Virus record (IMG/VR): IMGVR_UViG_3300027996_000009
Span: 42,813 to 106,812 of that record
From: a virus
Length of the DNA: 64,000 nucleotides
Reading direction: 5' to 3' (one strand)
The notes beneath the pieces were generated by a model. The model worked only from the letters and a program-made list of their open reading frames with translations, had not been told where the DNA came from and did not search any database. Positions 8,022-17,303 of the stretch are shown piece after piece. A program made the position numbers and the translations under genes. The stretch's first letter is position 1. Every line of letters starts with the position of its first letter.

Positions 8022-11000
8022 ATGGATTTCGGGACCAAATCCTACTATTCAAACGCCGTTCAACGCCCCGTGCTCAACATCCGAGACAGTGACCGCTTCA
8101 AGCTAGCCCCGGAGTTCCTGGCTAAGTTTGAGGGACAAGAGCCTGAGTGGGGTCCAGTCGGAAAGTTCACGTTCAAAAGGACTTACGCACGTCCCCTCAG
8201 CGAGGACAACCTGGAGACGGAAGAGTTCTGGCAGTGCCTAGAGCGAATCGTCAACGGCGTTTACACGGTCCAGAAGGCGCATTGCCTCCGCCTCAACCTG
8301 CCGTGGCTCGATTCCAAGGCCCAGCGCAGCGCCCAGATAATGTTCGAGCTCATGTGGGACTTCAAGTTCCTCCCTGGCGGTCGTGGGCTGTGGATGATGG
8401 GCACCGACTACGTGGAAAAGCACGGGTCAGCTGCGCTCAACAACTGCCTCGGATACAACACGGAGATCATCACCGCTGACGGGATCAAGAAGATCGGTGA
8501 CTGTGCAGGGACAGTCCAGACGCTGCTGACGCGGGGCGGCAAGTGGGTCGACGCTCCAGTTCGGTCATTTGGACACCAGAAACTGATGAGGGTAACGCTG
8601 AGGCGTCAAGGCGCGGAGAAGGAGATCTACGCCACTCCCGACCATCGCTGGTTTGCCAAGGATCGACGACAGGCGCACCGGGACAAGGGACACTCGGAGT
8701 TCACGACCGAGAACCTCCGGCCCGAGGTTCATCGCCTCCAGTATGTCTTTGGGCAGGGGATCAAGAACGTCAAGCCATCGGCGTTCGGCATCGCGCACGG
8801 AATCGCTTTCGGAGATGGCACCACCATTCCCGGTGAACGAAATGCTAACTGCTTGTACCTCTGCGGTGAGAAGGATGAACAGTTGGCTAAGTTCTTCTCA
8901 CATTGTGCAGTTACCGACGCCCCCGAGGTGTCCGATGGCGGGGCGATCAGAGTAGCTGGGATCCCCAATAGTTTCCGGGAATTGCCATCGATTCGGGAGA
9001 ACAAGGCCTTCCTCTTCGGCTGGTTGGCCGGTTATCTCGCGGCTGATGGGAATGTAAGCAAGCAGGGTCAGGTATCGCTGTCGAGCAGCATCCGCGAAAA
9101 CATCCTCTTCGTGAAAGATGTGTGCGCCGTCCTCGGCGTGGGGAGCTACTCCATCTCTGAGCAGACTAGAGAGTCAAACCTGACGGGCAGAGAATCAACC
9201 ATGTATCGCCTGACACTCATGCGAGATACGTTGAGCGAGAAATTCTTCCTAGTCGATGAACACCGGCGCAACTTCGCCGCCAATTCCGATGCCTCATCTA
9301 GGTATTGGACCGTGTCTGATGTGCAGAAGACCAACGCTGTCGAAGAGGTCTTCTGTGCTACCGTAGATGGTTACGGGGCCTTTGCGCTGGCGGATAACAT
9401 CCTGACTGGTAACTGCGCGTTCGTCAGCACCAACGAGATCGACCTCGCCTTCGCAGAGCCCTTCTGCTACCTCATGGACTTTTCTATGCTCGGCGTCGGC
9501 GTCGGGAGTGATTGCCGTGGCGCTGGCAAGGTTGTCATTCAGCGACCAGTCCAAGGTGATGACGTCCACGTCGTCGCGGATACCCGCGAAGGGTGGGTCG
9601 ATCTACTCTTCCGCATCCTGGAGGCATACGTCGGCAACGGCTCACTTCCCAAGTCCATCGACTACAGCAAGGTCCGCCCTTACGGGGCTCTCATCAAAGG
9701 CTTCGGCGGGACAGCGTCCGGGCCGGATCCGCTGATTCGCCTCATTGAGGAGGTGCAGCGCATCTTGAATGCCCTGATTGACCAACCGATCACTTCTGAG
9801 GCGATCGTTGATCTGTGCGACCTTGTGGGCGTCTGTGTGGTCGCTGGTAACGTCCGTCGGACCGCAATTATCATGTTCGGCGAGAAGGACGACACCGAGT
9901 TCCTCAACCTTAAGAACCCAAAGGTCAACTCAGAGGCCATGAAGAGCCACCGGTGGGCGTCCAACAACTCAATCTTCGCTGATGTCGGCATGGACTACAC
10001 CGAGACGGCCGCAATCGCAGCTAAGGCCGGTGAGCCGGGCTACATGTGGATGGATAACGCCCGGAAGTATGGTCGTATGGGCGAGCTTCGCGAGGACAGC
10101 CGCGTCCTCGGGTTCAACCCATGCGCCGAGATCAGTTTGGAGAGTAACGAACTCTGCAACCTGGTTGAGACCTTCCCATCACGTCACGCCTCCTACGAGG
10201 AATTCGAGCGAACCCTCAAGTTCGCTTACCTCTACGCGAAGACGGTGTCCCTTATCCCGACGCATAACCCCAAGACCAACATGGTCACGCTCCGCAACCG
10301 GCGGATAGGTGTGAGCCAGTCTGGGATCGTCCAGAGCTTCAAGCGCCACGGGCGCCGTCGGCACTTCGAGTGGTGCGATCGGGGCTACAACTACATCCAA
10401 AAGACGGATCGGCTCTACTCGGAATGGCTTTGCATTCGCAAATCCATCAAGACCACCACGGTCAAGCCCGCAGGGACTACATCGCTGCTACCTGGAGTCA
10501 CGCCTGGTATCCATTACGAACACGCGGAATACTACTTCCGTACGGTGCGGATTGCGGCTCACAGCCCTCTAGTGGAGGAATACCGCAATGCTGGGTATCG
10601 CGTGGAGCAAGACGTCTACGACAAGTCGGGCCGCACTTCGGTCATCTACTTCCCCATCAAAGCCGAGCTCTTTGAGCGCGGCAAGTCCGATGTTTCCATC
10701 TGGGAGCAAATGGAAAACGCGGCCAAGCTACAGAAGTATTGGTCTGACAACAGTGTCTCCATCACTGTCTCGTTTAAGCCCGAAGAGGGCGACGACGTTC
10801 AGCGCTGCCTGGAGCTCTATGAGAGTCGACTCAAGACGGTGTCCTTCCTCCCATTGAACGATCATGGGTATGAGCAGGCGCCATACATCACGATCGATGT
10901 GGACACCTACAAAGAAGCTGCGGCTAAACTCAGTTCAACCAGCTTCACTGGAATCGGACACGACATCGACGCGACACCGAAGTACTGTGACGGCGATCAG

Positions 11001-11042
11001 TGCACCGTCTCGTTCGGATCCACGGAGCAAGCTCTCCCGTAG
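8022..11042 (+). CDS. nrdJ: Class II (B12-dependent) ribonucleotide reductase with intein
   Basis: A 1006-codon gene that encodes a 683-residue ribonucleoside-triphosphate reductase after protein splicing; it makes deoxynucleotides for phage replication using adenosylcobalamin. The extein is close in length to single-chain RTPR of the Lactobacillus type. Visible landmarks are AALNN/C at the splice point, FNPCAEISLES (thiyl radical Cys and catalytic Glu), NRRIGVSQSG, TVKPAGTTSLLPGV, and a C-terminal CDGDQC (CX4C), matching the redox-active tail pair of that family. The intein spans residues 142-464. The start is supported by GGGGAG at 8010-8015. A terminator-like hairpin follows, then dnaX. 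Class II enzymes work with or without oxygen, so no small subunit is needed. Confidence 0.93.
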   Translation: MDFGTKSYYSNAVQRPVLNIRDSDRFKLAPEFLAKFEGQEPEWGPVGKFTFKRTYARPLSEDNLETEEFWQCLERIVNGVYTVQKAHCLRLNLPWLDSKAQRSAQIMFELMWDFKFLPGGRGLWMMGTDYVEKHGSAALNNCLGYNTEIITADGIKKIGDCAGTVQTLLTRGGKWVDAPVRSFGHQKLMRVTLRRQGAEKEIYATPDHRWFAKDRRQAHRDKGHSEFTTENLRPEVHRLQYVFGQGIKNVKPSAFGIAHGIAFGDGTTIPGERNANCLYLCGEKDEQLAKFFSHCAVTDAPEVSDGGAIRVAGIPNSFRELPSIRENKAFLFGWLAGYLAADGNVSKQGQVSLSSSIRENILFVKDVCAVLGVGSYSISEQTRESNLTGRESTMYRLTLMRDTLSEKFFLVDEHRRNFAANSDASSRYWTVSDVQKTNAVEEVFCATVDGYGAFALADNILTGNCAFVSTNEIDLAFAEPFCYLMDFSMLGVGVGSDCRGAGKVVIQRPVQGDDVHVVADTREGWVDLLFRILEAYVGNGSLPKSIDYSKVRPYGALIKGFGGTASGPDPLIRLIEEVQRILNALIDQPITSEAIVDLCDLVGVCVVAGNVRRTAIIMFGEKDDTEFLNLKNPKVNSEAMKSHRWASNNSIFADVGMDYTETAAIAAKAGEPGYMWMDNARKYGRMGELREDSRVLGFNPCAEISLESNELCNLVETFPSRHASYEEFERTLKFAYLYAKTVSLIPTHNPKTNMVTLRNRRIGVSQSGIVQSFKRHGRRRHFEWCDRGYNYIQKTDRLYSEWLCIRKSIKTTTVKPAGTTSLLPGVTPGIHYEHAEYYFRTVRIAAHSPLVEEYRNAGYRVEQDVYDKSGRTSVIYFPIKAELFERGKSDVSIWEQMENAAKLQKYWSDNSVSITVSFKPEEGDDVQRCLELYESRLKTVSFLPLNDHGYEQAPYITIDVDTYKEAAAKLSSTSFTGIGHDIDATPKYCDGDQCTVSFGSTEQALP
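8445..9413 (+). mobile_element. LAGLIDADG intein in nrdJ
   Basis: Encodes residues 142-464 (323 aa) of the reductase precursor. It begins with Cys (CLGYNTEIITADGIKKI, block A), has TPDHRWF (block B) near residue 206, and ends with VDGYGAFALADNILTGN followed by Cys 465, the +1 nucleophile. Two LAGLIDADG-type motifs, GIAHGIAFGDGT (about 256-267) and LFGWLAGYLAADGNV (331-345), mark a homing endonuclease domain. Removal leaves a continuous NN/CAFVSTNEI junction at the conserved reductase cysteine. All splicing residues seem present, so splicing should be functional. Confidence 0.9.
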
Positions 11043-11072
11043 CTTGGTCCCAACCGGAGGTGAGCAGGGAAG

Positions 11073-11102
11073 GAAAGAGGGCCTAATGGGTCCTCTTTCT
11101 TT
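11073..11102 (+). terminator. Rho-independent terminator-like hairpin after nrdJ
   Basis: GAAAGAGGGCC (11073-11083) pairs with GGTCCTCTTTC (11089-11099) around a TAATG loop, giving 11 bp with one G-T pair, followed by TTTC. The T tract is short, so termination may be partial and allow some readthrough to dnaX. Confidence 0.55.
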
Positions 11103-11131
11103 CGTTACCGCTCATTCGGGTAGAACCTTAT

Positions 11132-12172
11132 ATGGCATTCAAGATCAAAGCTCGCGGCGAAGGTGACCTTAAGACTCGGTATAGGCCGCAGAGACTCAGT
11201 GAAATCTGCCCGACCTTCCCGGTCAAAGAGGCCAAGAACATCCTCACAGACCCAAATGCCTCACAGGTTTACCTGTTTGAGGGGTTGACGGGGTGCGGAA
11301 AAACTACGCTGGCTAGGATCATCGCCAGGGCCACGGTCTGCAGTTCGACAGAGGCCGAGAAGCCGTGCCTCCAATGCACTCCGTGCAAGGCAATGGAGTC
11401 CAGTAACGACTACATGGAGATCAACGGAGCAGACGTTCGTGGCATCGAAGCTATGCGAGCGATCACGCCTGGGTTCCGACAGTACGGTGGACAGCTTCAG
11501 CCTGGTAAGGGCACGAAGATTTACATCTTCGATGAAGCGCAGCAGATTACGCCCGCAGCACAAGAGCTTCTCAATAAGGTTCTAGAGGAGCCGCCCGAGC
11601 ACATCAAAATCTTCCTCTGCACGACTAACAAAAAAGGACTTAAACGAACCTTATTGGGCCGGTGCAACAAGATCAACTTTAGGAGAGTGACGAGGTCTCA
11701 GGCCAACTCTCTGATCGAGCAGGTGATGGCTGACGTAGGCAAGGAACTCCCCGAAGAGTCCGTGCTGGACGACCTGTTCATGCGTGCCGAGGGGTCAGTC
11801 CGCGACCTTCTGAACCTCTTGGACAAGGTAGTCCTCGGCACCTACAACGTCGGATCAGATGACTCTGGTGAGGCTCTGAGCACTGGTTCACCGGACATCC
11901 GCAAACTTGTTGCGGGATACATCAACAAAGACTGGGATGCGGTCCGCAAAATCCTGCAGACCGAGAACGTCAAAGGTGACCCGGACGGCTACCGAGAGAC
12001 GGTCTGTACTTTCCTCTCACGGGACGCCCTCAAGTTCAAAGACTTGAAGATGAAGATCGCCGCTGCCCTAGGACACCTAGGCGGTTCGATGTGGAATGAG
12101 CCCAAGCGTGAGCAGTACAACCTTCTCGTGCTACGAAGCATGCGGTGCTGCTATGAGAAGTTATCGAGGTGA
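11132..12172 (+). CDS. dnaX: DnaX-like DNA polymerase III clamp-loader subunit
   Basis: A 346-residue AAA+ ATPase resembling the gamma form of bacterial DnaX. It has Walker A GLTGCGKTT (51-59), a zinc module with Cys 70, 79, 82 and 85 (CLQCTPCK), Walker B YIFDEAQQ (131-138), sensor 1 in LCTTN (162-166), a GRC variant of the SRC motif (176-178), and a sensor 2-type EGSVRDLLNLLD near residue 227. It would load a sliding clamp for phage DNA synthesis. The C-terminal tau extension is absent. TAGAAC lies 5 nt before the ATG and no clear Shine-Dalgarno is seen. It ends exactly where the convergent gene at 12173 ends. Confidence 0.88.
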   Translation: MAFKIKARGEGDLKTRYRPQRLSEICPTFPVKEAKNILTDPNASQVYLFEGLTGCGKTTLARIIARATVCSSTEAEKPCLQCTPCKAMESSNDYMEINGADVRGIEAMRAITPGFRQYGGQLQPGKGTKIYIFDEAQQITPAAQELLNKVLEEPPEHIKIFLCTTNKKGLKRTLLGRCNKINFRRVTRSQANSLIEQVMADVGKELPEESVLDDLFMRAEGSVRDLLNLLDKVVLGTYNVGSDDSGEALSTGSPDIRKLVAGYINKDWDAVRKILQTENVKGDPDGYRETVCTFLSRDALKFKDLKMKIAAALGHLGGSMWNEPKREQYNLLVLRSMRCCYEKLSR

Positions 12173-12481
12173 CTAGGTGCGGGAGCCCATGCTTCCGGAA
12201 CTACCACCAGCGCCCCTAGAGCCGCTCACAGGCGCCACGCCGCCCACCATCTTGAAATCCATGCGGGCGAGCTTACGGAGACGCTTCAGGCGCCTCTCAC
12301 GAGCCGTGGTCTCTTCGTGCGCCTTCTTGATCATGTAGACGCGGAGCTTCTCGTCCTCGGCTGGATCACCAGACGGTGGAACAGGATTTACCCCATCACT
12401 TGTGAAGGCAGCCCCGTAGCCGAAGTCCATTTCATGGACCAGTCCGATCTTCTCTAGGCACATTAGCCTTGAGCGGCGCAC
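12173..12481 (-). CDS. Small basic hypothetical protein
   Basis: A 102-residue protein starting with GTG (GTG CGC CGC), preceded by GGGATAGCTC, which may serve as ribosome binding site. The middle is a charged helix (EDEKLRVYMIKKAHEETTARERRLKRLRKLA) and the tail is Gly/Ser-rich and disordered (GSRGAGGSSGSMGSRT). It is the last gene of the minus block and meets dnaX tail to tail with no gap. No family recognised; the basic helix could bind nucleic acid or a partner protein. Confidence 0.5.
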   Translation of the reverse strand: MRRSRLMCLEKIGLVHEMDFGYGAAFTSDGVNPVPPSGDPAEDEKLRVYMIKKAHEETTARERRLKRLRKLARMDFKMVGGVAPVSGSRGAGGSSGSMGSRT

Positions 12482-12484
12482 GAG

Positions 12485-12856
12485 CTATCCCGTCGTCAAC
12501 GTGGCGCGTACTGTTGCGCAGAGTTCGGTTAGAAATGAGTTGACCGCTTTGGAAACGGACTCATCGTTAAGTTTGAGCTGATCGACGGCTGCTTCGACGC
12601 CGACGCCGATAGCCTCGCCGATACTGCGAGGGGTCGCCGCGCCCGGCGCCCTTGTGATGGCGTATTCAACGATCGAGCGAACCAGCTCTGGGAGCAGCTC
12701 CTCCCGCTCATCGATAGCCTTTTGCTCTGGGCTCGTAGTTGGCTCGGCTGCGAGGAAGAATGACTCATCGATCTGAGGGGCGTCGTGGGTACGCGGAGCC
12801 GCTGTCAGGAGCTTAGCAAGATCCTCAGCCATCAACTTTAGGTCGTGATTGCCCAC
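12485..12856 (-). CDS. Small acidic helical hypothetical protein
   Basis: A 123-residue protein with a GTG start at 12856, supported by AGGAG five bases upstream. It is acidic and mostly helical (EREELLPELVRSIVEYAIT, then GEAIGVGVEAAVDQL), with no Cys and no membrane segment. It follows the 547-residue zinc-containing protein by 20 bp and precedes the 102-residue protein by 3 bp, so it is part of the same operon. No family recognised. Confidence 0.55.
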   Translation of the reverse strand: MGNHDLKLMAEDLAKLLTAAPRTHDAPQIDESFFLAAEPTTSPEQKAIDEREELLPELVRSIVEYAITRAPGAATPRSIGEAIGVGVEAAVDQLKLNDESVSKAVNSFLTELCATVRATLTTG

Positions 12857-12876
12857 GTCGTCTCCTCTTCTGGTGA

Positions 12877-14520
12877 TTAGCTACGCGTCCGGGCCTTGCT
12901 GCGAATGGCGGCAAGGTTACCCAAACGAGGCGTCCGACCAGAGGCGCGGACCAGAGTTAGACGGCTACGGCTCGTGGTGTTCTCGGACATGGAGGACGCG
13001 CCAGGCTTTTTGCCCAAGATGAGGCTGAACATGAACCCCTCGTTACCTTTTTTAGGCGACTTGCTCTTGCCGAACTTCTTCTTCAGCGCATCAGGAAGGT
13101 CTAGACCCTCGTGGCGGACTTCGATGTCAGGACGTGCTCCACATTCTGGGCACTTGCCGTGTTGACCGGCGTAGTCGGTATAGCTCGTACCGCTCGCGCC
13201 GCAGCCCTTACAGCCGCAGGATTTGTCCTCGTTGCGAACATCGATCTGCTCACGATCACTGAGCTGAGGATCGGTCTTGTTGCCACCAGGCGTAGCTGAA
13301 CCGCCGCCGCCTTTGCCCTCTTTGTTCATGGCGACTTGCTGGCGCAAGGTCAACTGGGGGTCAGTTGACGCTGCGAGCGAATACTGAGTGTCTGGATTGC
13401 GCTGGAAGTGTTCGGCATCACCCGCTTGACGCGCTGCCTGATTACCAGAACGACGCGCTCTCCTGGTAATACCCCTCCGCTCGGCGTTTCCGCTACGACC
13501 ATCACCGGTACGGTCGTAGGCCTTCCCTTGAGGCTTGGAGTAGGGAGTCTGTCCAGTCTTCTGCCCCGTGTGACTCGTCGTTGCGCGGTTTAGGTGGTCG
13601 GCGAAATTGTAAGCTGGTGATTTGATCGGGTAGCTGTTCTGGTGAGGAGCGCCGCCAAGTCCGGACTGCTTTCCAGGGCCGGTGTCCCTGCGGACTGATT
13701 CACTGAACGCGCCAGTGTCCTTGTTCATGCGGACCAGCTGGCGCAGCTTCATCTGCGGGTCGCACTTGTTTCCACCAGAAGTAGCGCCACCGCTGCCACC
13801 GCCAGTCTCGCTGTTGACGTCGACCAGTTCGCGCTTGTCGAGCTGGGCATCTCCATCTTCGACGTGCATCATCGAGTGTCGTAGAGGGCGACGATGAACA
13901 AAGCCGTTCTCGTCTTCCATATCCCAAGACTCACTCTTGGAGCCCGCACCTTCAGGGGCCTTAGGAACGCGATCGTCCTTTTCCTTGACCTCTTCGAACT
14001 CCGTCTCGCTCTCAGGGCCTGGGCCCTTCTTGCACTCGTTCTCGGTAAAGAACTTCTCCATGTTCCGGAGACGGCTCTTGCGACGGCCCTTTGAGCTCTT
14101 GGTCAGAGTCTTCTTGATACGGTCGAGCAGCATGTCGACGTCGGTGCGCTCCATCGTCTCTCGGAGAAGAGGCTGGCGCACCTCGATCAGGCGAGTGGTG
14201 GTGTCCCAGTCAGCGTCCTGGGTCATCTTTGTGAGCTTGTGGTAGTTGGCGTAGGTCAGGCCGGACTCGGTCATGCAGACGAATGTTTCTCTGCCATCCC
14301 AACCAGTAACGTAGTGAGGATTTGACCCATCAGCCTCAGTGAGGCGCATCACAATGCTTGCATTGTCGCGGCCCGCACTGTTCCACTGTTCTTTGAGCGT
14401 GACGCTCGCCTCAGGGGATAGGATGGCCCGCTTTGCAGCAACGAGGTATTCCCTTCCACTGGCCCGATTACCGGTAGCCTTGAAGAGGATATCGCTGACA
14501 GTGTTTTGTTCTGCGCTCAT
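12877..14520 (-). CDS. Large repeat-containing protein with zinc-ribbon motif
   Basis: A 547-residue protein with an N-terminal folded part (residues 1-140, including VTGWDGRETFVCMTESG), then a long charged disordered region. Four copies of a 15-residue motif with consensus DPQLxxRExVxMNKD occur at about 224-238, 254-268, 387-401 and 417-431, separated by Gly/Ser linkers such as GGGSGGATSGGNK. Next comes a Cys cluster, CGCKGC (435-440) and CPEC (457-460), which could bind zinc. AAGGA precedes the ATG. It lies in a block of large low-complexity proteins; an internal virion role is possible but unproven. Confidence 0.6.
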   Translation of the reverse strand: MSAEQNTVSDILFKATGNRASGREYLVAAKRAILSPEASVTLKEQWNSAGRDNASIVMRLTEADGSNPHYVTGWDGRETFVCMTESGLTYANYHKLTKMTQDADWDTTTRLIEVRQPLLRETMERTDVDMLLDRIKKTLTKSSKGRRKSRLRNMEKFFTENECKKGPGPESETEFEEVKEKDDRVPKAPEGAGSKSESWDMEDENGFVHRRPLRHSMMHVEDGDAQLDKRELVDVNSETGGGSGGATSGGNKCDPQMKLRQLVRMNKDTGAFSESVRRDTGPGKQSGLGGAPHQNSYPIKSPAYNFADHLNRATTSHTGQKTGQTPYSKPQGKAYDRTGDGRSGNAERRGITRRARRSGNQAARQAGDAEHFQRNPDTQYSLAASTDPQLTLRQQVAMNKEGKGGGGSATPGGNKTDPQLSDREQIDVRNEDKSCGCKGCGASGTSYTDYAGQHGKCPECGARPDIEVRHEGLDLPDALKKKFGKSKSPKKGNEGFMFSLILGKKPGASSMSENTTSRSRLTLVRASGRTPRLGNLAAIRSKARTRS

Positions 14521-14560
14521 GGTCAGATTCCTTCGACGGTATTCTGCATCAATGTACAGT

Positions 14561-15457
14561 CTACTTCAACAACAGGCTCAGACGGGGCAAGTTGTTGGAA
14601 GTGAGTCTATACGACTCATGGTGAGGTTGAGATTGTTTGATCTGCCGCAGCAGTCCTTCTAGCTCGTCATTCAGGCTATCGATCTGCTTCTGCTTTTGAT
14701 CAATTTGCTGATGAACCCCGATAAGCTGTGCCGACTGTGGTGGCGGCTGGGCGTGGTGGCGTCTCCCTTGATCGTGCTGGCGCTGTACCTGCAGACGCTC
14801 GCTATCGGACTTTCTAATCTGACGATAGTCTCTAGATGTCTTTTTGCGCAGTCCCAGAGGCTGTTCTCGGGGTTTCTCCAGGTTATTAACCCAGGTCATT
14901 CCGCCCGCACTGTCAGCGGGTCCGGGAGTATGTGGGTAGTCCCCGAGCGCCTCTCCAATCCGGACCGCAGATTGAGGATCATAGGCTGGTCTTTGGGACA
15001 AGGAGTCCTTCCCGGCCTGTGTTAATTGTTGCGACTGGTGGTTCAGCTCGGCGACCTTTTTCCGAAGCTCGGCGATTTCTTTGTGGATAGCATCAACCCT
15101 ATCGTGTCGATGGTCTCGGGCCCCAGGGGAGGGGTGGGCGGTCGATGAAGTGAACGATGGATGAGTAGGAGGGCTACTCTTGAATTCGCCTTCAGCCATA
15201 TGCTTGGGCTTCGGAAGATCATACTTCCAGTCTTCTCGCTCTATCGCATCCCACGCATAGGGCGGCGCCATCTCGCCCCTCTGACGACCTGGTGGGACGA
15301 TCTTTAGTCGCTTGATCGGTCGCTTACCCATCGTCTTCTTGAGAAGGCGCAATGGGACCCTATTGATGTTGTCTACGTCAATTCCAGGAGGAGGCGGGTC
15401 GCTGGAATATCCACGCCCGACCGAGTTACCTGAAGTTGGAGCGAGGAATAAGCTCAT
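14561..15457 (-). CDS. Coiled-coil hypothetical protein
   Basis: A 298-residue protein with a Pro-rich N-terminus (PPPPGIDVDNINRVPLRLLKK) and at least two coiled-coil stretches: DAIHKEIAELRKKVAELNHQ near 123-142 and HQQIDQKQKQIDSLNDELE near 249-267. The intervening sequence is rich in Gln, His and Pro. The N-terminal RVPLRLLKK distantly recalls the RSPLRLLE peptide of the right-hand effector genes but lacks the glutamate. It starts 6 bp after the 489-residue gene. No family recognised. Confidence 0.5.
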   Translation of the reverse strand: MSLFLAPTSGNSVGRGYSSDPPPPGIDVDNINRVPLRLLKKTMGKRPIKRLKIVPPGRQRGEMAPPYAWDAIEREDWKYDLPKPKHMAEGEFKSSPPTHPSFTSSTAHPSPGARDHRHDRVDAIHKEIAELRKKVAELNHQSQQLTQAGKDSLSQRPAYDPQSAVRIGEALGDYPHTPGPADSAGGMTWVNNLEKPREQPLGLRKKTSRDYRQIRKSDSERLQVQRQHDQGRRHHAQPPPQSAQLIGVHQQIDQKQKQIDSLNDELEGLLRQIKQSQPHHESYRLTSNNLPRLSLLLK

Positions 15458-15463
15458 ACTTGA

Positions 15464-16933
15464 TTAGTAGATCGACCCGCGACCCTGCGCCATATCGATC
15501 ATGCGATTGATGGTAAACACCAATGGCTCAGGAGTAGTGGACGACGCTCTAGACGCGTTTTGCTCAGTCTCGGCCGACATCATCGTCTGCCAGAGCTGGG
15601 TCAGGTTGGCGCCCTCAGCGACAAAGCCTTGATCTCTGATCCAAGGCTCTGCGAGAGAAGAGCTGACAATCTCGTGGTAAGCGTCCGGTGCGCCCTTACT
15701 GAGGCACTTCTTGTGGAGCTTCTTGGCCCACGTATCGGTGACCTTCTTGTCCTTCACGGCGGCGCAAGCATGGTCCATTTTGTGACCGAGCTGCTGGAAC
15801 AGGGACGCAACTTTGACGTTGGCGATGGTTTTGTCCATCTTGTCCGGGTCGGCCTTGATGCCCAGAGCCTTCTTATCTGGGGTCTTCTTACCACCCTTTT
15901 TGCTCTTGGTCTTGCTCTTGCTCTTCTTGGCCTCCGCGATCATGCTCTCCATCATGGTCGTCTTCTGGAAGAACCCGTTTGAGGACTTGGAGCGCGTGCG
16001 CGTGCGGCGCTTCTCGTCCCGAATCGCCTCGCTGCGGATCTCGATCTCAGCGGCTTGATCTTTTGGATCCTTCCGCTTACCGCCACCTAGCGCGTTGAGT
16101 GGCTCCCTTTGAAGAAAGGCCCCTTGGCGCATTTTGCCGATGTCGCTGAGGTCGCCGAGAGGCTTCAGAAATGGGCCGACAGATGGGGCACTAGTCGCCT
16201 CATGGCGCTGGTTTGTAGGCACCTCTTGTCGTTGGGCCGCAGTTGCGCCCTGTGCCGGATGTGCGGTGCGCTGGGGCTGACCGGTGGGTTGATCAACATT
16301 GGTGGGACCAGCGCCCTCTGGGACGGCTGATCTCTTAGCAGCTTCCTGGGCGCAGCGCTCTGACTCACAGCCGTGATAGTCCGCCAGCGCAGCATGCGAC
16401 GAGCGCAGCTGCTTGAGCATCCCCATCTTCGCCTGGTGCTTCGCTGCAGTGAACGGCAGACCAGCTTTGCTAGCTTCTCCCGCTAGTCTGGTTAGCTCTT
16501 CTTCTTCCCTGCCGCTCTGGTCGGCCAGCGTTGCGTAGTGCTTCTTGAATGCAAGATGCTTGGCCGCTTCGTTCTCGGAGATAACGGGGAGTCCCTTGCG
16601 AAGCTCCTGCTCAAGGCCGAGCATCGCTGTTGCGACGAAGTCCTTGACAGCAAGCGCTTCATCACCAGCCAGGCCATAAAGACCAAGGTCTGGAATGCGG
16701 CCCATGCGCATCGATGCCTCAACAGCACCGGCGACTACAGCCGGGTCAATCCGGCGATCTTCAGCGAATGCCATAATCTCAGGCATACGGGCTCGAAGAA
16801 CCAGTTCTCTGGTGTCCGGGCTCATATCACGGGCGTAACGGCTAAAGCCGCGAACTGGCGCCTCAAGGGGCGAGTTCTCAGAAAGACGACGGCGGAAAGT
16901 CGCAGCCGCTGCGTTGAACTTGTTCTTGCTCAT
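15464..16933 (-). CDS. Large basic hypothetical protein, possible internal virion protein
   Basis: A 489-residue protein. The N-terminus (FRRRLSENSPLE) contains an L-S-E tripeptide at about residues 17-19, very like the proposed RRLSE cleavage site of the major capsid protein. Residues 40-200 are helical and Ala/Leu-rich; a Gln/Pro/Thr-rich linker follows; then a strongly basic run (KKSKSKTKSKKGGKKTPDKK, about 345-365), and a helical C-terminus. Composition like this suits a DNA-associated core protein, but no named family is recognised. Confidence 0.5.
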   Translation of the reverse strand: MSKNKFNAAAATFRRRLSENSPLEAPVRGFSRYARDMSPDTRELVLRARMPEIMAFAEDRRIDPAVVAGAVEASMRMGRIPDLGLYGLAGDEALAVKDFVATAMLGLEQELRKGLPVISENEAAKHLAFKKHYATLADQSGREEEELTRLAGEASKAGLPFTAAKHQAKMGMLKQLRSSHAALADYHGCESERCAQEAAKRSAVPEGAGPTNVDQPTGQPQRTAHPAQGATAAQRQEVPTNQRHEATSAPSVGPFLKPLGDLSDIGKMRQGAFLQREPLNALGGGKRKDPKDQAAEIEIRSEAIRDEKRRTRTRSKSSNGFFQKTTMMESMIAEAKKSKSKTKSKKGGKKTPDKKALGIKADPDKMDKTIANVKVASLFQQLGHKMDHACAAVKDKKVTDTWAKKLHKKCLSKGAPDAYHEIVSSSLAEPWIRDQGFVAEGANLTQLWQTMMSAETEQNASRASSTTPEPLVFTINRMIDMAQGRGSIY

Positions 16934-17000
16934 TCGTTTGCCTCAAACTCGCTAAAGTCTATACCAGGCTTCATGGTAACGCGGTAAGTGATGCAAGTCA

Positions 17001-17303
17001 CTACTCGTTCACCAGCTCGGTGTAATAGCCCTTGAAAAGTAGTTCCTGACGCGCCCGCTCTCGCTGGTTGGTCAGGTGGAACCGGAATTCGGCGAAATCG
17101 GTGCCGAAGCTACCGCCAAACTGCCAGTCCTCGGGATCTGGAACCACCCCTCGGATGATCTTACCGATGCTATCCTCGGTCTCTCCGGCAATCATTGCGT
17201 GGAACGGACTCCGACGACGAACCCTGAGCACGAGAGTGTAGAGCTTTGGGCACTCTACAATCTGCTCTTTCCGCTGAGGGAGGTTGTCGGAGAGGTATCC
17301 CAT
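17001..17303 (-). CDS. Small hypothetical protein
   Basis: A 100-residue protein (MGYLSDNLPQRKEQIVECP) starting next to the stop of the 862-residue gene, so probably translationally coupled. It combines a beta-strand-rich N-terminal half (LYTLVLRVRRR) with a helical end (HLTNQRERARQELLFKGYYTEL). No cysteine pairs, signal or membrane segments. No family recognised. Confidence 0.55.
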   Translation of the reverse strand: MGYLSDNLPQRKEQIVECPKLYTLVLRVRRRSPFHAMIAGETEDSIGKIIRGVVPDPEDWQFGGSFGTDFAEFRFHLTNQRERARQELLFKGYYTELVNE

